Assembly (NCBI GenBank): GCA_035275265.1
Contig: DATENC010000011.1
Coordinates: 383,213-447,212 of the forward strand
Origin: JACQAP01 sp035275265
Lineage (GTDB): Bacteria > Pseudomonadota > Gammaproteobacteria > Burkholderiales > JACQAP01
DNA: 64,000 bases
Direction of reading: 5' to 3'
Below, one piece after another: positions 35,825 to 44,941 of the stretch (the stretch's first letter is position 1; each line of letters begins with the position of its first letter). The notes under the pieces were generated by a model. That model saw nothing but the letters and a program-made list of their open reading frames with translations, did not search any database and was not told the origin of the DNA. Position numbers and translations under genes: made by a program.

Positions 35825-36340
35825 TCAGCCCAGGCTGGCCCGCGCCTCGGTAGCCGCCAAGTACGAATCCGCGTTGAAGCACAAGCAGCGAACCTCGTCG
35901 ATGCACGTCTCTCGCGACAGAAACTTCGCAATTGCGGCGATGGCAATTCCCGCGGCCCGACGCAACGGGAAGCCGTAGGCCCCTGTGCTGATCCGCGGGA
36001 AGGCAATGGTCCGCGCTTCGTGCAACACTGCCAACGCCAAGCTGTTGCGATAGCAACCTGCGAGCAGATCGTCCTCGTTTTCGCCGCCGCCGCGCCATAC
36101 CGGGCCGACGGTATGGATGATCCAGCGCGCGTGCAAGCGGAAACCCGGCGTGATGCGCGCCTCGCCGGTCAGGCAGCCTCCAAGCCCCCGGCAAAACTCC
36201 AACAGTTCCGGTCCAGCGGCCCGGTGAATCGCCCCGTCCACGCCCCCGCCTCCGAGCAGGGAGGCTTTGGCAGCATTGACGATCGCATTCACCTGCTGGC
36301 GGGTGATATCGCCCTGTAGCACTTGGATGCTCCGGCTCAT
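35825..36340 (-). CDS. Macrodomain protein, probable O-acetyl-ADP-ribose deacetylase
   Basis: A 171-residue single macrodomain. It starts SIQVLQGDITRQQVNAIVNAAK, with GGGGVDGAIHRAAG and IAFPRISTGAYGFPLRRAA, matching the MacroD/YmdB group that hydrolyses O-acetyl-ADP-ribose or ADP-ribose esters. The N-AAN and GGVD substrate motifs are intact. The ATG at 36340 is chosen from homology; the longer frame to 36451 would add 37 unrelated residues, and a Shine-Dalgarno is weak. Upstream of glpD and probably co-transcribed with it. Divergent from ompR. Confidence 0.9.
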   Translation of the reverse strand: MSRSIQVLQGDITRQQVNAIVNAAKASLLGGGGVDGAIHRAAGPELLEFCRGLGGCLTGEARITPGFRLHARWIIHTVGPVWRGGGENEDDLLAGCYRNSLALAVLHEARTIAFPRISTGAYGFPLRRAAGIAIAAIAKFLSRETCIDEVRCLCFNADSYLAATEARASLG

Positions 36341-36428
36341 TGGCCAAGAATAACCTGTTCCTGGCGTTATCATGGCGCGGTCAACGGCTTCATAATTTGC
36401 AGGTATCCTGCCGACAACCAGGACCGAC

Positions 36429-37148
36429 ATGAGCGCGGCGATCACAAACATATTGGTAGTCGACGATGACCAGCGTCTGCGCGATCTGCTGAACCGCTAC
36501 CTCGCAGAGCAGGGTTTCGGCGTACACGCCGTTGCCAACGGCAGCGCGATGGAGCGGGTAATGGGCAAGGAAAACGTGGACATGATCATCCTCGACCTCA
36601 TGTTACCGGGTGAAGACGGCATGAGCATCTGCCGCCGGCTGCGCGCGGGTGGAAAACGAACACCGATCATCATGCTCACAGCGAAAGGCGACGAAGGAGA
36701 TCGCATCGCCGGACTCGATATCGGCGCAGACGACTACCTGCCCAAGCCGTTCAACCCCCGCGAACTGGTCGCAAGGATAAATGCGGTCTTGCGCCGCCAG
36801 TCACCAGCATCCGCATTGCCCGGCGCTCCCGACGACAGCAAGGCCCCTGTGCAATTCGGCCCATTCGAGATCAATCTTGCCACCCGGACGCTCACCCGCA
36901 ATGGCAAGCAAGTCGGGCTGACGACCGGCGAATTTGCGATGCTCAAGGCGCTGGTGACCCACCCGCGCACGCCGCTGTCGCGCGACCGACTGATGGAGCT
37001 CGCGCGCGGACGCGAGTACGGCGTCTTCGACCGCAGCATCGATGTACAGGTTTCGCGCCTGCGGCGGCTGCTGGAGGAAGATCCCGCCAATCCACGATAC
37101 ATCCAGACGGTATGGGGCGTCGGCTACGTTTTTGTTCCCGACGACTAG
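36429..37148 (+). CDS. ompR: Two-component response regulator OmpR
   Basis: DNA-binding response regulator of 239 residues, controlling porin and osmotic genes in relatives. The receiver domain has NILVVDDD and a phosphoacceptor Asp in MIILDLMLPGEDG, with a conserved Lys in LPKPFNPREL. The winged-helix output domain ends RRLLEEDPANPRYIQTVWGVGYVFVPDD. The envZ gene follows 8 bases later. Sequence features such as GRDADYL-type GADDYLPKPFNPRELV favour OmpR over other family members. Confidence 0.94.
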   Translation: MSAAITNILVVDDDQRLRDLLNRYLAEQGFGVHAVANGSAMERVMGKENVDMIILDLMLPGEDGMSICRRLRAGGKRTPIIMLTAKGDEGDRIAGLDIGADDYLPKPFNPRELVARINAVLRRQSPASALPGAPDDSKAPVQFGPFEINLATRTLTRNGKQVGLTTGEFAMLKALVTHPRTPLSRDRLMELARGREYGVFDRSIDVQVSRLRRLLEEDPANPRYIQTVWGVGYVFVPDD

Positions 37149-37156
37149 GCTCTTCC

Positions 37157-38485
37157 ATGAGCTGGGTGCCGCAATCCCTGCTTTCCCGTTCTGTGCTGCT
37201 GATCTCGGCGCTGCTGGTGGTCAGCCAGCTTATCTGGTTCGGCTTGTACCGGTCCTACAATATACGCGCCCAGTCCGAACACCTCGCCAACCAGATCGCC
37301 GGTGTGATCAGTACGTTAAGCGTGGCGCTGGAAACCATGCCCCCTGCGGTTCGCCGCAAGTTCAGCGAAAAATTGCCGGCACACCAAAACATCAAGCTGT
37401 TGCCGGCCACCGCCTGGGACGACGAAGAAGTACCGCTGCCACCGTCTCCGTTGCTGCGCGCCATCAGCGAAACATTAGAGCGCGAAGTCGCGGAAGATGT
37501 GCAGGCACTGGCGCTGTTCGAGGACGCCACGCGGGCCCTGTGGATCAAGATCAAAGTCAAGAATCAGGCTTACTGGGTAGTGTTCCCACCGGAATCGCGC
37601 GGTTCCGCCTCGGTTTGGGCCTGGACGGGCTGGAGTGTCATCGGACTGACGCTGGCAATCGCCGGCGGACTGTTGTTGATGCGGCGGGTGAACCGGCCGC
37701 TGCAGGCGCTAGCCGCAGCCGCGGAACAGATCGGAGCCGGCAAGACGCCCTCGCCGCTTGACGAAAAAGGGCCCACTGAAATTCGCACTCTGTCCCGCGC
37801 ATTCAACCAGATGACTTCCGACCTGAAGCAACTCGACAGCAATCGCGCGGTCCTGCTCGCCGGAATTTCCCACGATCTGCGAACACCGCTGTCCAGGCTG
37901 CGGTTAGGTATCGAGATGCTGGACGATGTTGAAGACCGCGGTTTGAAGGACGGCATGATCCAGGATATCGAGGACATGGACACGATCATCAACCAGTTCC
38001 TCGACTTTGCCCGCGAGGGAGGCAACGAACCGTCCCGGAATGGTGAGGATCTCAACCAGATCGTCGCCAGCGTATGCGAACGATTCTCGCGGATGGGCAA
38101 ATCGGTGAACACCAATCTGGGTGCTCTGCCCCCACTCACGCTGAAACCAACCGCGACCCAGCGGATGGTGACCAATCTGGTTGACAACGCGCTGCGCTAC
38201 GGCGGTGGGGACGTGGAGGTCAGGACCGAATGCGTCGAGGGACGTGCGCTGGTTCGGGTTCTGGATCGCGGACCCGGTATCCCGGAGTCCGAAGTCTGGA
38301 GGGCAATGCAACCTTTCACCCGCCTTGAGGCGTCGCGTAGCGCAGGCAAGGGTTCTGGTCTCGGACTGGCGATCGTCGAACGCGCCGCCCGCATGAACGG
38401 CGGCAACGTCAAGCTGATGCGACGCGAGGGGGGCGGACTGGAAGCCAGGGTCGAGCTTCCCACAGAAACGCAGAAAGTGGCTTGA
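37157..38485 (+). CDS. envZ: Osmosensor-type histidine kinase EnvZ
   Basis: Sensor kinase of 442 residues that phosphorylates OmpR. Two transmembrane helices (about 7-28 and 150-175) enclose a periplasmic loop, followed by HAMP (about 175-230). The H-box reads LAGISHDLRTPLSRLRLGIEM, with the DNALRYGGGDV N-box and GSGLGLAIVERAARMNGG G-box. The start at 37157 follows the ompR stop by 8 bases; a longer frame would overlap ompR. Confidence 0.94.
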   Translation: MSWVPQSLLSRSVLLISALLVVSQLIWFGLYRSYNIRAQSEHLANQIAGVISTLSVALETMPPAVRRKFSEKLPAHQNIKLLPATAWDDEEVPLPPSPLLRAISETLEREVAEDVQALALFEDATRALWIKIKVKNQAYWVVFPPESRGSASVWAWTGWSVIGLTLAIAGGLLLMRRVNRPLQALAAAAEQIGAGKTPSPLDEKGPTEIRTLSRAFNQMTSDLKQLDSNRAVLLAGISHDLRTPLSRLRLGIEMLDDVEDRGLKDGMIQDIEDMDTIINQFLDFAREGGNEPSRNGEDLNQIVASVCERFSRMGKSVNTNLGALPPLTLKPTATQRMVTNLVDNALRYGGGDVEVRTECVEGRALVRVLDRGPGIPESEVWRAMQPFTRLEASRSAGKGSGLGLAIVERAARMNGGNVKLMRREGGGLEARVELPTETQKVA

Positions 38486-38506
38486 GAATGAAAGTTGGTC
38501 ATCCGC

Positions 38507-38532
38507 ATCGGGACGGGTGACCCGATTGTTTT
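38507..38532 (+). terminator. Terminator-like hairpin after envZ
   Basis: ATCGGG (38507-38512) pairs with CCCGAT (38521-38526), followed by TGTTTT. It sits between the convergent envZ and thpR genes and could end the ompR-envZ transcript. Only a 6-bp stem, so moderate support. Confidence 0.45.
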
Positions 38533-38539
38533 CCTTGAT

Positions 38540-39079
38540 TCAAGAAACCGCGTTCAACAAGGGCCAGCGGCCGATTATTTCGTAGCGGGAGCCGGCAGGC
38601 GCGAGCGCCGATCGCACTAGAACAAAGTCTTCGACCTGCCACTCTATTGTCGGCGCCGAATCGGGCAATGGCGCACATTGCGCCTTCCTGAGCAGCGTCA
38701 CGTGCGGGTTGAACGGACGAACATCCAATTCGAAGCCCGCATCACGTAACCAGGCTTCCGTTCGCGCGGCCAGTTCGCGCAGCGGGTCGGGCACCCGCGA
38801 CGGCGCCACCCACGCAACGGCGTTGCGCGGCCAGCAACCCCAACTGTCGAACGAGAGCGTGAACCGGGCGACGGCCAATTCAGCGGGCGGCGCCAGCAAT
38901 TCAGCGAGCCGTGCGCTGTCAACATCGCCAACAAAAGCTAGCGTGAGGTGAATGCTGTCATCGCGGGTGGGCCGGCCCCTGACCGCGCGATGCATCTGCC
39001 GCGCCGCCTGGGCAAGTGCGCCGGTTACATTCCAATCCGGCCACAGCGCGTAGAAAACCCGCGATCTCTGCAAATTCAA
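38540..39079 (-). CDS. thpR: RNA 2',3'-cyclic phosphodiesterase
   Basis: 2H phosphoesterase of 179 residues that opens 2',3'-cyclic phosphate RNA ends. Both catalytic HxT motifs are seen, HLTLAFVG (about 43) and HVTLLRK (about 126). The start overlaps the ispF stop by four bases. Its linkage with ispF is probably only transcriptional. Confidence 0.92.
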   Translation of the reverse strand: MNLQRSRVFYALWPDWNVTGALAQAARQMHRAVRGRPTRDDSIHLTLAFVGDVDSARLAELLAPPAELAVARFTLSFDSWGCWPRNAVAWVAPSRVPDPLRELAARTEAWLRDAGFELDVRPFNPHVTLLRKAQCAPLPDSAPTIEWQVEDFVLVRSALAPAGSRYEIIGRWPLLNAVS

Positions 39080-39573
39080 CGTCGGCCGAAATCCCGCGGC
39101 GTTTGCGATTCAATCGCGGCGATCGCCTCTGCCGCAATGCCCTCACCGCGGCCCGCAAAACCCAGCCTCTCGGTAGTCTTCGCTTTCACGTTTACACGCT
39201 CGCTGGCTACTGCCAGATCGGCGGCAATGTTGGCGACCATCGCGGGAATATGCGGAGCCATCTGCGGTGCCTGCGCGATGATGGTAGTGTCTACATTGAC
39301 CACGCGGTAGTGGTTCTTCTCGAGCAAAGCGACGACCTCGCGCAACAGCCATCGGCTGTCCGCACCGCGATATGCCGGATCGGTATCGGGAAAATGACGA
39401 CCGATGTCGCCCAGCCCCGCGGCACCAAGGAGCGCATCGCAGATTGCGTGCAAGAGGACGTCGGCATCCGAGTGGCCGGCCAGTCCCTTGTCATAAGGTA
39501 TGGTCACACCACCGATGATCAACGGCCGGCCCGTAACTAGCGCATGCACATCGAATCCTTGTCCAATTCTCAT
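39076..39573 (-). CDS. ispF: 2-C-methyl-D-erythritol 2,4-cyclodiphosphate synthase
   Basis: Enzyme of the MEP isoprenoid pathway, 165 residues. Zinc ligands in GFDVHAL (Asp8, His10) and the AGHSDADVLLHA segment are conserved. Start at 39573 (MRIGQGFDVHA); the longer frame to 39600 runs into the intergenic repeat and adds nine residues made by it. ispD lies 114 bases upstream and is separated from ispF by a palindromic repeat. Confidence 0.95.
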   Translation of the reverse strand: MRIGQGFDVHALVTGRPLIIGGVTIPYDKGLAGHSDADVLLHAICDALLGAAGLGDIGRHFPDTDPAYRGADSRWLLREVVALLEKNHYRVVNVDTTIIAQAPQMAPHIPAMVANIAADLAVASERVNVKAKTTERLGFAGRGEGIAAEAIAAIESQTPRDFGRR

Positions 39574-39575
39574 CG

Positions 39576-39614
39576 CCTCACCCCGGCCCTCTCCCCGCAA
39601 GCGCGGAGAGGGAG
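39576..39614. repeat. REP-like palindromic repeat between ispD and ispF
   Basis: CCCTCTCCCCGC (39587-39598) and GCGCGGAGAGGG (39601-39612) form a near-perfect 12-bp hairpin with one mismatch and a 2-base loop. The preceding CCTCACCCCGG completes a pattern that I know as a widely dispersed intergenic repeat in proteobacterial genomes. It is the only copy I noticed here. It could form an mRNA hairpin between ispD and ispF. Confidence 0.6.
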
Positions 39615-39687
39615 TATTTCGCTGTTGACTTCACGAAGATCGTCTCCCTGCGCACACCATTGGAGAGAAAGTAAAGTTGATGCTCAA

Positions 39688-40383
39688 TCAACTCGCTCTA
39701 TTGTTGAGAATCGCCTCAGCAAGGTGTAGGTCCTCAGCGTAGGTCACCTTGAGGTTGGTGGCATCCGATTTCACCAGGAATGGACTTAGACCGAGGCGCT
39801 CGACCGCGCTTGCCTCGTCGGTGAGGTCCTCCAGTGTCCCGGCGCTCAACGCCCGAACCAGCACGTCGTAACGAAACATTTGCGGCGTCTGCGCGCGCCA
39901 AAGTCGCTCTCGCGGCTCGGTGCGAAGGACGTGCCCGCTCTCGTCCGCCCGTTTCAACGTGTCTGCCAGCGGTTCCGCCAGCAGGCCGCCGGCCTCGTTG
40001 TCCGCGACCTGGGACATCAACTGGTCTATGGCGTGACGTGTCAGGCATGGGCGAGCAGCATCGTGGACCAGCACCTGGTCGTCCTGAACGAGCCCACCGG
40101 CCATCACCTGCAATCCGTTGAGCACGGACTGTGCCCTGGATTCGCCGCCACAGCGCAGCACTTCGAGCTTCGATTTGAACTCATCCCAGCGCATCTGGGC
40201 GAACCAAGCATCTGTCGGACTCAGCACCACGAACATGCGTTCGATTCTGGGATGCAAATTGAATGGGAACAGCGCATGCCAAAGCATCGGCCTGCCATTG
40301 ATCGGTTGGTATTGCTTCGGCATGGCATTGCCCATGCGAGAACCAGTTCCGGCTGCGGGAATGAGTGCGAAATATTTTGACAT
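39688..40383 (-). CDS. ispD: 2-C-methyl-D-erythritol 4-phosphate cytidylyltransferase
   Basis: MEP-pathway cytidylyltransferase of 231 residues. The nucleotide loop LIPAAGTGSRMG near the N-terminus, and VHDAARPCLT, are typical. Start at 40383 (MSKYFALIPAAG), since an upstream ATG would add 15 residues without homology. The promoter region is shared with divergent mfd. Confidence 0.95.
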   Translation of the reverse strand: MSKYFALIPAAGTGSRMGNAMPKQYQPINGRPMLWHALFPFNLHPRIERMFVVLSPTDAWFAQMRWDEFKSKLEVLRCGGESRAQSVLNGLQVMAGGLVQDDQVLVHDAARPCLTRHAIDQLMSQVADNEAGGLLAEPLADTLKRADESGHVLRTEPRERLWRAQTPQMFRYDVLVRALSAGTLEDLTDEASAVERLGLSPFLVKSDATNLKVTYAEDLHLAEAILNNRAS

Positions 40384-40462
40384 CGGGGCGTCCGCATTAT
40401 CGGGCTCCCGCTCGGCCCGAGCAACCACTGTGCGGCGTGCGGCCTGGCGCGCCGTGATCCAC

Positions 40463-40468
40463 TATAAT
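40463..40468 (+). promoter_or_regulatory. -10 element of mfd promoter
   Basis: A perfect TATAAT lies 25 bases before the mfd ATG on the same strand. The expected -35 position has no good hexamer, so strength is uncertain. Transcription would start near 40475, giving a leader of about 19 bases. Confidence 0.4.
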
Positions 40469-40493
40469 CGCGGCTTCTCCTCAGGCTGCAACG

Positions 40494-43400
40494 ATGCTTC
40501 TGCCTCCGCCGACCCTGACCCCGGGGTCGCGTGCCACCTTTCCTCCGCTGCACGGATCCGCAGACGCATTGGCGCTCGCAGAACTGGCACGCCGCGCACG
40601 TCCGCTCGCAATTATTGCCGAGACCGCCCAGGATGCGGAGCGGCTTCGCGAAGAGATCACCTTTTTCGACCCGGCATTGCGCGTATTCCTGCTGCCGGAT
40701 TGGGAAACGCTGCCCTACGATAGCTTCTCGCCGCACCAGGACCTGATTTCCGAGCGCCTGGCCACGCTCTACCAGATAACCCACGATGCCTTCGACGTCG
40801 CGGTGGTACCGGTTACCACCGCGCTCTACCGCCTCCCGCCTGCGTCCTATCTCGCGGGCTATACGTTTTTCCTCAAGCAGGGCGAAAAACTCGATGCGAA
40901 CTCGCTGCGCAAGCAATTGACGCTGGCCGGTTACTCGCACGTCACCCAGGTGGTCTCGCCCGGGGAGTTCAGCTTCCGCGGCGGCGTTATCGACTTGTTT
41001 CCGATGGGAAGTGCGCTGCCTTATCGCATCGACCTGTTCGATGACGAAGTCGAAAGCATCCGTTCCTTCGACGTAGATACCCAGCGCAGCATCTACAAGG
41101 TCAACGAAGTAAGGCTGTTGCCGGCACGCGAGTTCCCCACCGACGACAACGCTCGCACCACTTTTCGTCAGCGCTTCCGGGAGAAGTTCGAGGGCGATCC
41201 TTCCAAGAGCCGCCTTTACAAGGATATTAGCCAGGGATTCACTCCCGCCGGAATCGAGTACTACCTGCCTCTCTTCTTCGAATCCAGCGCGACGCTCGCC
41301 GACTACCTTCCCGCTGGAACGTTGGTGTGCCTGCATCAGAACGTGGCCATGGCGATAAGCCAGTTCTGGCAGGATACCCATTCGCGTTACAACCTCCTGC
41401 GCGGAGATCCTGATCGCCCCTTGCTGCCGCCGGCTGAGTTGTTTGTGCGCGAGGACGAGTTTTTCGGCAGCCTCAGGCCGTTCGCGCGCATCGAAAACGC
41501 TCCCGCCGCGAGCATCAAGGGCGCCGGGACTCCAATCCCTACGCAGTCGCTGCCGCCGGTGGGGGTCGATCGTCGCGCCGAGAATCCGCTCGCCGCGCTG
41601 TCCGCGTTTCAGAACGCCTATGACGGCCGCGTCCTGTTGATCGCGGAAAGCATGGGACGGCGGGAGACGCTGCTTGGACTGCTGAACGAATATCACGTGC
41701 GGCCGAAAGTCTGCGACGGCTGGAAATCCTTCAAGGATGCGCCGGAGCATTTTATGTTGACCGTAGGTCCTTTACACGCCGGCTTCGTCCATGCCGGTGA
41801 TGCCGTCGCGGTGATCACCGAGAACGAACTCTATCCGTCACAGGCCCGCACGCGCATTTCGCGGGAACGCCGCATCGCCACCGAGGGCATGTTGCGCGAT
41901 CTGGCGGAAGTCAAGGTTGGCGATCCCGTGGTGCATGCTCAACACGGCATCGGCCGCTATCTCGGCCTCGCCAACATGGACCTGGGAGACGGCGAGACCG
42001 AGTTCCTTACGCTCGAATACGACGGCGGCGACAAGCTCTACGTGCCAGTGGCGCAGCTTGCCGTGATCGGCCGGTACAGCGGCGCGGCGCCAGAAGCAGC
42101 GCCGCTGCACAAATTGGGAAGCGGCCAGTGGGAAAAGGCGCGGCGGCGTGCGGCGGCACAAGTGCGCGATACCGCGGCAGAATTGCTGGACCTCTATGCC
42201 CAGCGCGCCGCGCGCGAGGGCTACGCCTTCAAGCTCAGGTCCCATGACTACGAGGCGTTCCGGGCAGGCTTTCCGTTCGAGGAAACACCCGACCAGGCAG
42301 CGGCCATCCAGGCCGTGATCGGCGATATGGAGGCCGGCAAGCCGATGGATCGTCTGGTGTGCGGCGATGTAGGTTTCGGCAAAACCGAGGTAGCGCTGCG
42401 GGCCGCATTCGTCGCCGTTTTGGACGGCAAGCAGGTTGCGGTTCTGGTGCCCACCACTCTGCTTGCCGAACAGCACTTCCAGACGTTCTCCGACCGCTTT
42501 GCCGATTGGCCGGTGAAGATAGCCGAGTTGTCGCGCTTCCGTTCGGCAAAGGAAACCAGCGCCGCACTCGAAGGCTTGGCGCAGGGCCGCGTCGACATCG
42601 CCATCGGCACTCACAAACTTCTCTCCCGCGGCGTGAATTTCAAGAACCTCGGCCTCGTAGTCATCGACGAAGAGCACCGCTTTGGCGTGCGACAGAAGGA
42701 GAAACTGAAGGCGTTGCGTGCCCAGGTGGACGTGTTGACGCTTACGGCGACGCCGATTCCGCGTACCCTGGCAATGGCGCTCGAAGGGCTGCGCGATTTC
42801 TCAGTCATCGCCACGGCCCCACAACGGCGCCTGGCTATCAAGACGTTCGTATCACCTCTGAGCGAGGGCCTGATCCGCGAAGCCGTGCTGCGCGAACTGA
42901 AGCGCGGCGGGCAAGTTTACTTCCTGCACAACGAGATCGAGACCATCGGCAACATGGAGGCACGGCTGGAGAGGCTGCTGCCGGAAGCGCGCATACGCAC
43001 TGCCCACGGCCAAATGCATGAACGCGAACTGGAACTGGTGATGCGCGATTTCTACCAGGTCCGCTTCAACCTGCTGTTGTGCACGACCATTATCGAGACC
43101 GGCATCGACGTGCCGACCGCCAATACGATTATTATCAATCGTGCCGACAAGTTCGGCCTTGCGCAGTTGCACCAGTTACGCGGCCGCGTGGGTCGCTCGC
43201 ACCACCAGGCTTACGCCTATCTGCTGACGCCGGATGAAGATGCAATCGGCAGCCAGGCGAGAAAACGACTTGAGGCGATCCAGATGATGGAGGAACTGGG
43301 TTCGGGCTTTTATCTCGCCATGCACGACCTGGAAATCCGGGGCGCTGGCGAAGTGCTGGGTGAATCGCAGAGCGGTGAAATGCAGGAAGTGGGTTTCGCG

Positions 43401-43910
43401 CTCTACGCCGAGATGCTCAACGCGGCTGTCAAGTCGCTGAGGGCCGGCAAGGAGCCGGAGCTCGCCGGTGGCTTGAACCTCGGCACCGAGATCAATTTGC
43501 ACGCCCCGGCCCTGTTACCGCAAGACTACTGTGCCGACATTCACGAGCGCCTGGTGTTGTACAAGAGGCTCGCCAACTGCGATACCCCGGAAGAACTGGA
43601 GGCAATGCACGAGGAACTGGTGGACCGCTTCGGCCTGCTGCCCGATCCCGCCAAAGTCCTGCTGGAGACTCACCAGCTGCGCATTGCCGCCAAGCCGCTT
43701 GGCATCTCACGTATCGACGCGGGCCCGGAGAGCGTTCTGCTGCAGTTCATTCCCAATCCCCCGCTTGACCCGGCCAAGATCATTCGACTGGTACAAAGTC
43801 GCAAGAACTTCAAGTTGAGCGGACAGGATCGGCTTCGGGTGGAAGCCGCAATGCCGGACGTTGCTACCCGCGTCACGCAGGCGCGCGCTGTGCTGAAAGA
43901 GCTGGGCTGA
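40494..43910 (+). CDS. mfd: Transcription-repair coupling factor Mfd
   Basis: Large ATPase (1138 residues) that removes stalled RNA polymerase and recruits UvrA to damaged template strands. It has the UvrB-like N-terminal part, the RNA-polymerase-interacting domain (about 475-540), and the RecG-like helicase core with GDVGFGKTEVALRAAF, VVIDEEHRFGV and QLRGRVGRSHHQAYAYLL. Length is close to that of E. coli Mfd. Complete, no frameshift seen. Confidence 0.97.
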   Translation: MLLPPPTLTPGSRATFPPLHGSADALALAELARRARPLAIIAETAQDAERLREEITFFDPALRVFLLPDWETLPYDSFSPHQDLISERLATLYQITHDAFDVAVVPVTTALYRLPPASYLAGYTFFLKQGEKLDANSLRKQLTLAGYSHVTQVVSPGEFSFRGGVIDLFPMGSALPYRIDLFDDEVESIRSFDVDTQRSIYKVNEVRLLPAREFPTDDNARTTFRQRFREKFEGDPSKSRLYKDISQGFTPAGIEYYLPLFFESSATLADYLPAGTLVCLHQNVAMAISQFWQDTHSRYNLLRGDPDRPLLPPAELFVREDEFFGSLRPFARIENAPAASIKGAGTPIPTQSLPPVGVDRRAENPLAALSAFQNAYDGRVLLIAESMGRRETLLGLLNEYHVRPKVCDGWKSFKDAPEHFMLTVGPLHAGFVHAGDAVAVITENELYPSQARTRISRERRIATEGMLRDLAEVKVGDPVVHAQHGIGRYLGLANMDLGDGETEFLTLEYDGGDKLYVPVAQLAVIGRYSGAAPEAAPLHKLGSGQWEKARRRAAAQVRDTAAELLDLYAQRAAREGYAFKLRSHDYEAFRAGFPFEETPDQAAAIQAVIGDMEAGKPMDRLVCGDVGFGKTEVALRAAFVAVLDGKQVAVLVPTTLLAEQHFQTFSDRFADWPVKIAELSRFRSAKETSAALEGLAQGRVDIAIGTHKLLSRGVNFKNLGLVVIDEEHRFGVRQKEKLKALRAQVDVLTLTATPIPRTLAMALEGLRDFSVIATAPQRRLAIKTFVSPLSEGLIREAVLRELKRGGQVYFLHNEIETIGNMEARLERLLPEARIRTAHGQMHERELELVMRDFYQVRFNLLLCTTIIETGIDVPTANTIIINRADKFGLAQLHQLRGRVGRSHHQAYAYLLTPDEDAIGSQARKRLEAIQMMEELGSGFYLAMHDLEIRGAGEVLGESQSGEMQEVGFALYAEMLNAAVKSLRAGKEPELAGGLNLGTEINLHAPALLPQDYCADIHERLVLYKRLANCDTPEELEAMHEELVDRFGLLPDPAKVLLETHQLRIAAKPLGISRIDAGPESVLLQFIPNPPLDPAKIIRLVQSRKNFKLSGQDRLRVEAAMPDVATRVTQARAVLKELG

Positions 43911-43943
43911 CTCCCGGGTTGACCGCAACCGCGGCAACACTTC

Positions 43944-44267
43944 TCAGTCCCAGCGATTGTCGCGCACGTAGATTTTTCCACTTTCGACCTTCACCGGAAA
44001 CGTGGCAGTAGGTTCGTACGCCGGCGGCGAGAGTGCCTCGCCGGTCCTGACGCAGAAGCGTGCGCCGTGTCGCGGGCAGACAATTTCGTCGCCCTCGATC
44101 GGGTTGCCGCTGGTGAGCACCGTACCGTCGTGGGTGCATACGTCTTCGATCGCGTAGAACTCGCCGTTGACATTGAACACCGCCGCCAGCGTGCCATCGA
44201 GATCGACAGTTTCGTAGTGGCCGGGCTTGATGCTGGCCGCTTCGGCAACAAGGACCCAGTCAGACAT
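43944..44267 (-). CDS. Rieske [2Fe-2S] ferredoxin (NirD/BphF-like)
   Basis: Small soluble electron carrier of 107 residues. Both cluster-binding motifs are present, CTHDG (Cys45, His47 region) and CPRHGARF. It resembles the ferredoxin components of ring-hydroxylating dioxygenases and NirD. No dioxygenase gene is close by, so its partner is unknown. Convergent with mfd. Confidence 0.92.
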   Translation of the reverse strand: MSDWVLVAEAASIKPGHYETVDLDGTLAAVFNVNGEFYAIEDVCTHDGTVLTSGNPIEGDEIVCPRHGARFCVRTGEALSPPAYEPTATFPVKVESGKIYVRDNRWD

Positions 44268-44492
44268 TCAGAGAAAGTTGATAGTGGTTGGTGGCTGGTT
44301 GTGAAGCATCGACAGATTACTCGGTAAGCACTAACCGGGCTACACGCGCATTCCGCTCATCATTCGTTCGGAACCCCTGAGCATTGATTGTCTCGAGCAT
44401 CAGCGTCCTTGACTTGCCGCGAATGAAAAATCTTGTGAAACTTCACAACTGGACACTAACCGTTCGATACTGGTGGCAGACTGGGAGTTTCT

Positions 44493-44876
44493 ATGGCCAT
44501 TGACGGAATGAATCACTTCACGGTGCTCACCGACAACATCGATGCCACCCGCAACTTCTACGTCGGCATTCTCGGGTTGAAGGAGGGTTATCGGCCACCG
44601 CTGGGATTTCCTGGAACTTGGCTGTATTCCGGTAGCCAGCCGGTACTGCACGTCATCGCCGGTAGGCCGCTGCCGGCCAATCCCGCCGGTGTACTCGACC
44701 ACATGGCATTCTCGGCCTCGAATCTCCCCGACGTCGCAGCAAAGTTGAAGACCAGCGGCATCAGCTACGAGCTCAGGAAACAGCCGGACTCCGGTGTCTG
44801 GCAGTTGTTTTGCTTCGACCCTTGCGGCGCAAGAGTCGAACTGGACTTCGCACCAGGTGAGAATGCACCGGCCTGA
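44493..44876 (+). CDS. VOC (glyoxalase/bleomycin-resistance fold) protein
   Basis: A 127-residue vicinal-oxygen-chelate protein. It opens MAIDGMNHFTVLTDNIDATR, with the metal-ligand His8, and a second His (VLDHMAFSA) and Glu (ARVELDFA) complete a likely metal site. The fold includes glyoxalase I, extradiol dioxygenases and resistance proteins, so the reaction is undefined. Preceded by about 225 bases without a gene. Confidence 0.87.
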   Translation: MAIDGMNHFTVLTDNIDATRNFYVGILGLKEGYRPPLGFPGTWLYSGSQPVLHVIAGRPLPANPAGVLDHMAFSASNLPDVAAKLKTSGISYELRKQPDSGVWQLFCFDPCGARVELDFAPGENAPA

Positions 44877-44941
44877 CGCCGTTCGGTCGGCGTCGCCGCG
44901 GTTGCTCTAGATTTGGGGTACCCGGCCGGGCACCCCAAGGT

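Noticed and set aside
34331..36319. 662-codon open frame on the plus strand
   Set aside because: Antisense to glpD and the macrodomain gene, which show full family motifs; no domain in the frame itself.
40221..41750. 509-codon open frame on the minus strand
   Set aside because: Antisense to the start of mfd and overlapping ispD in another frame; both are firmly identified.
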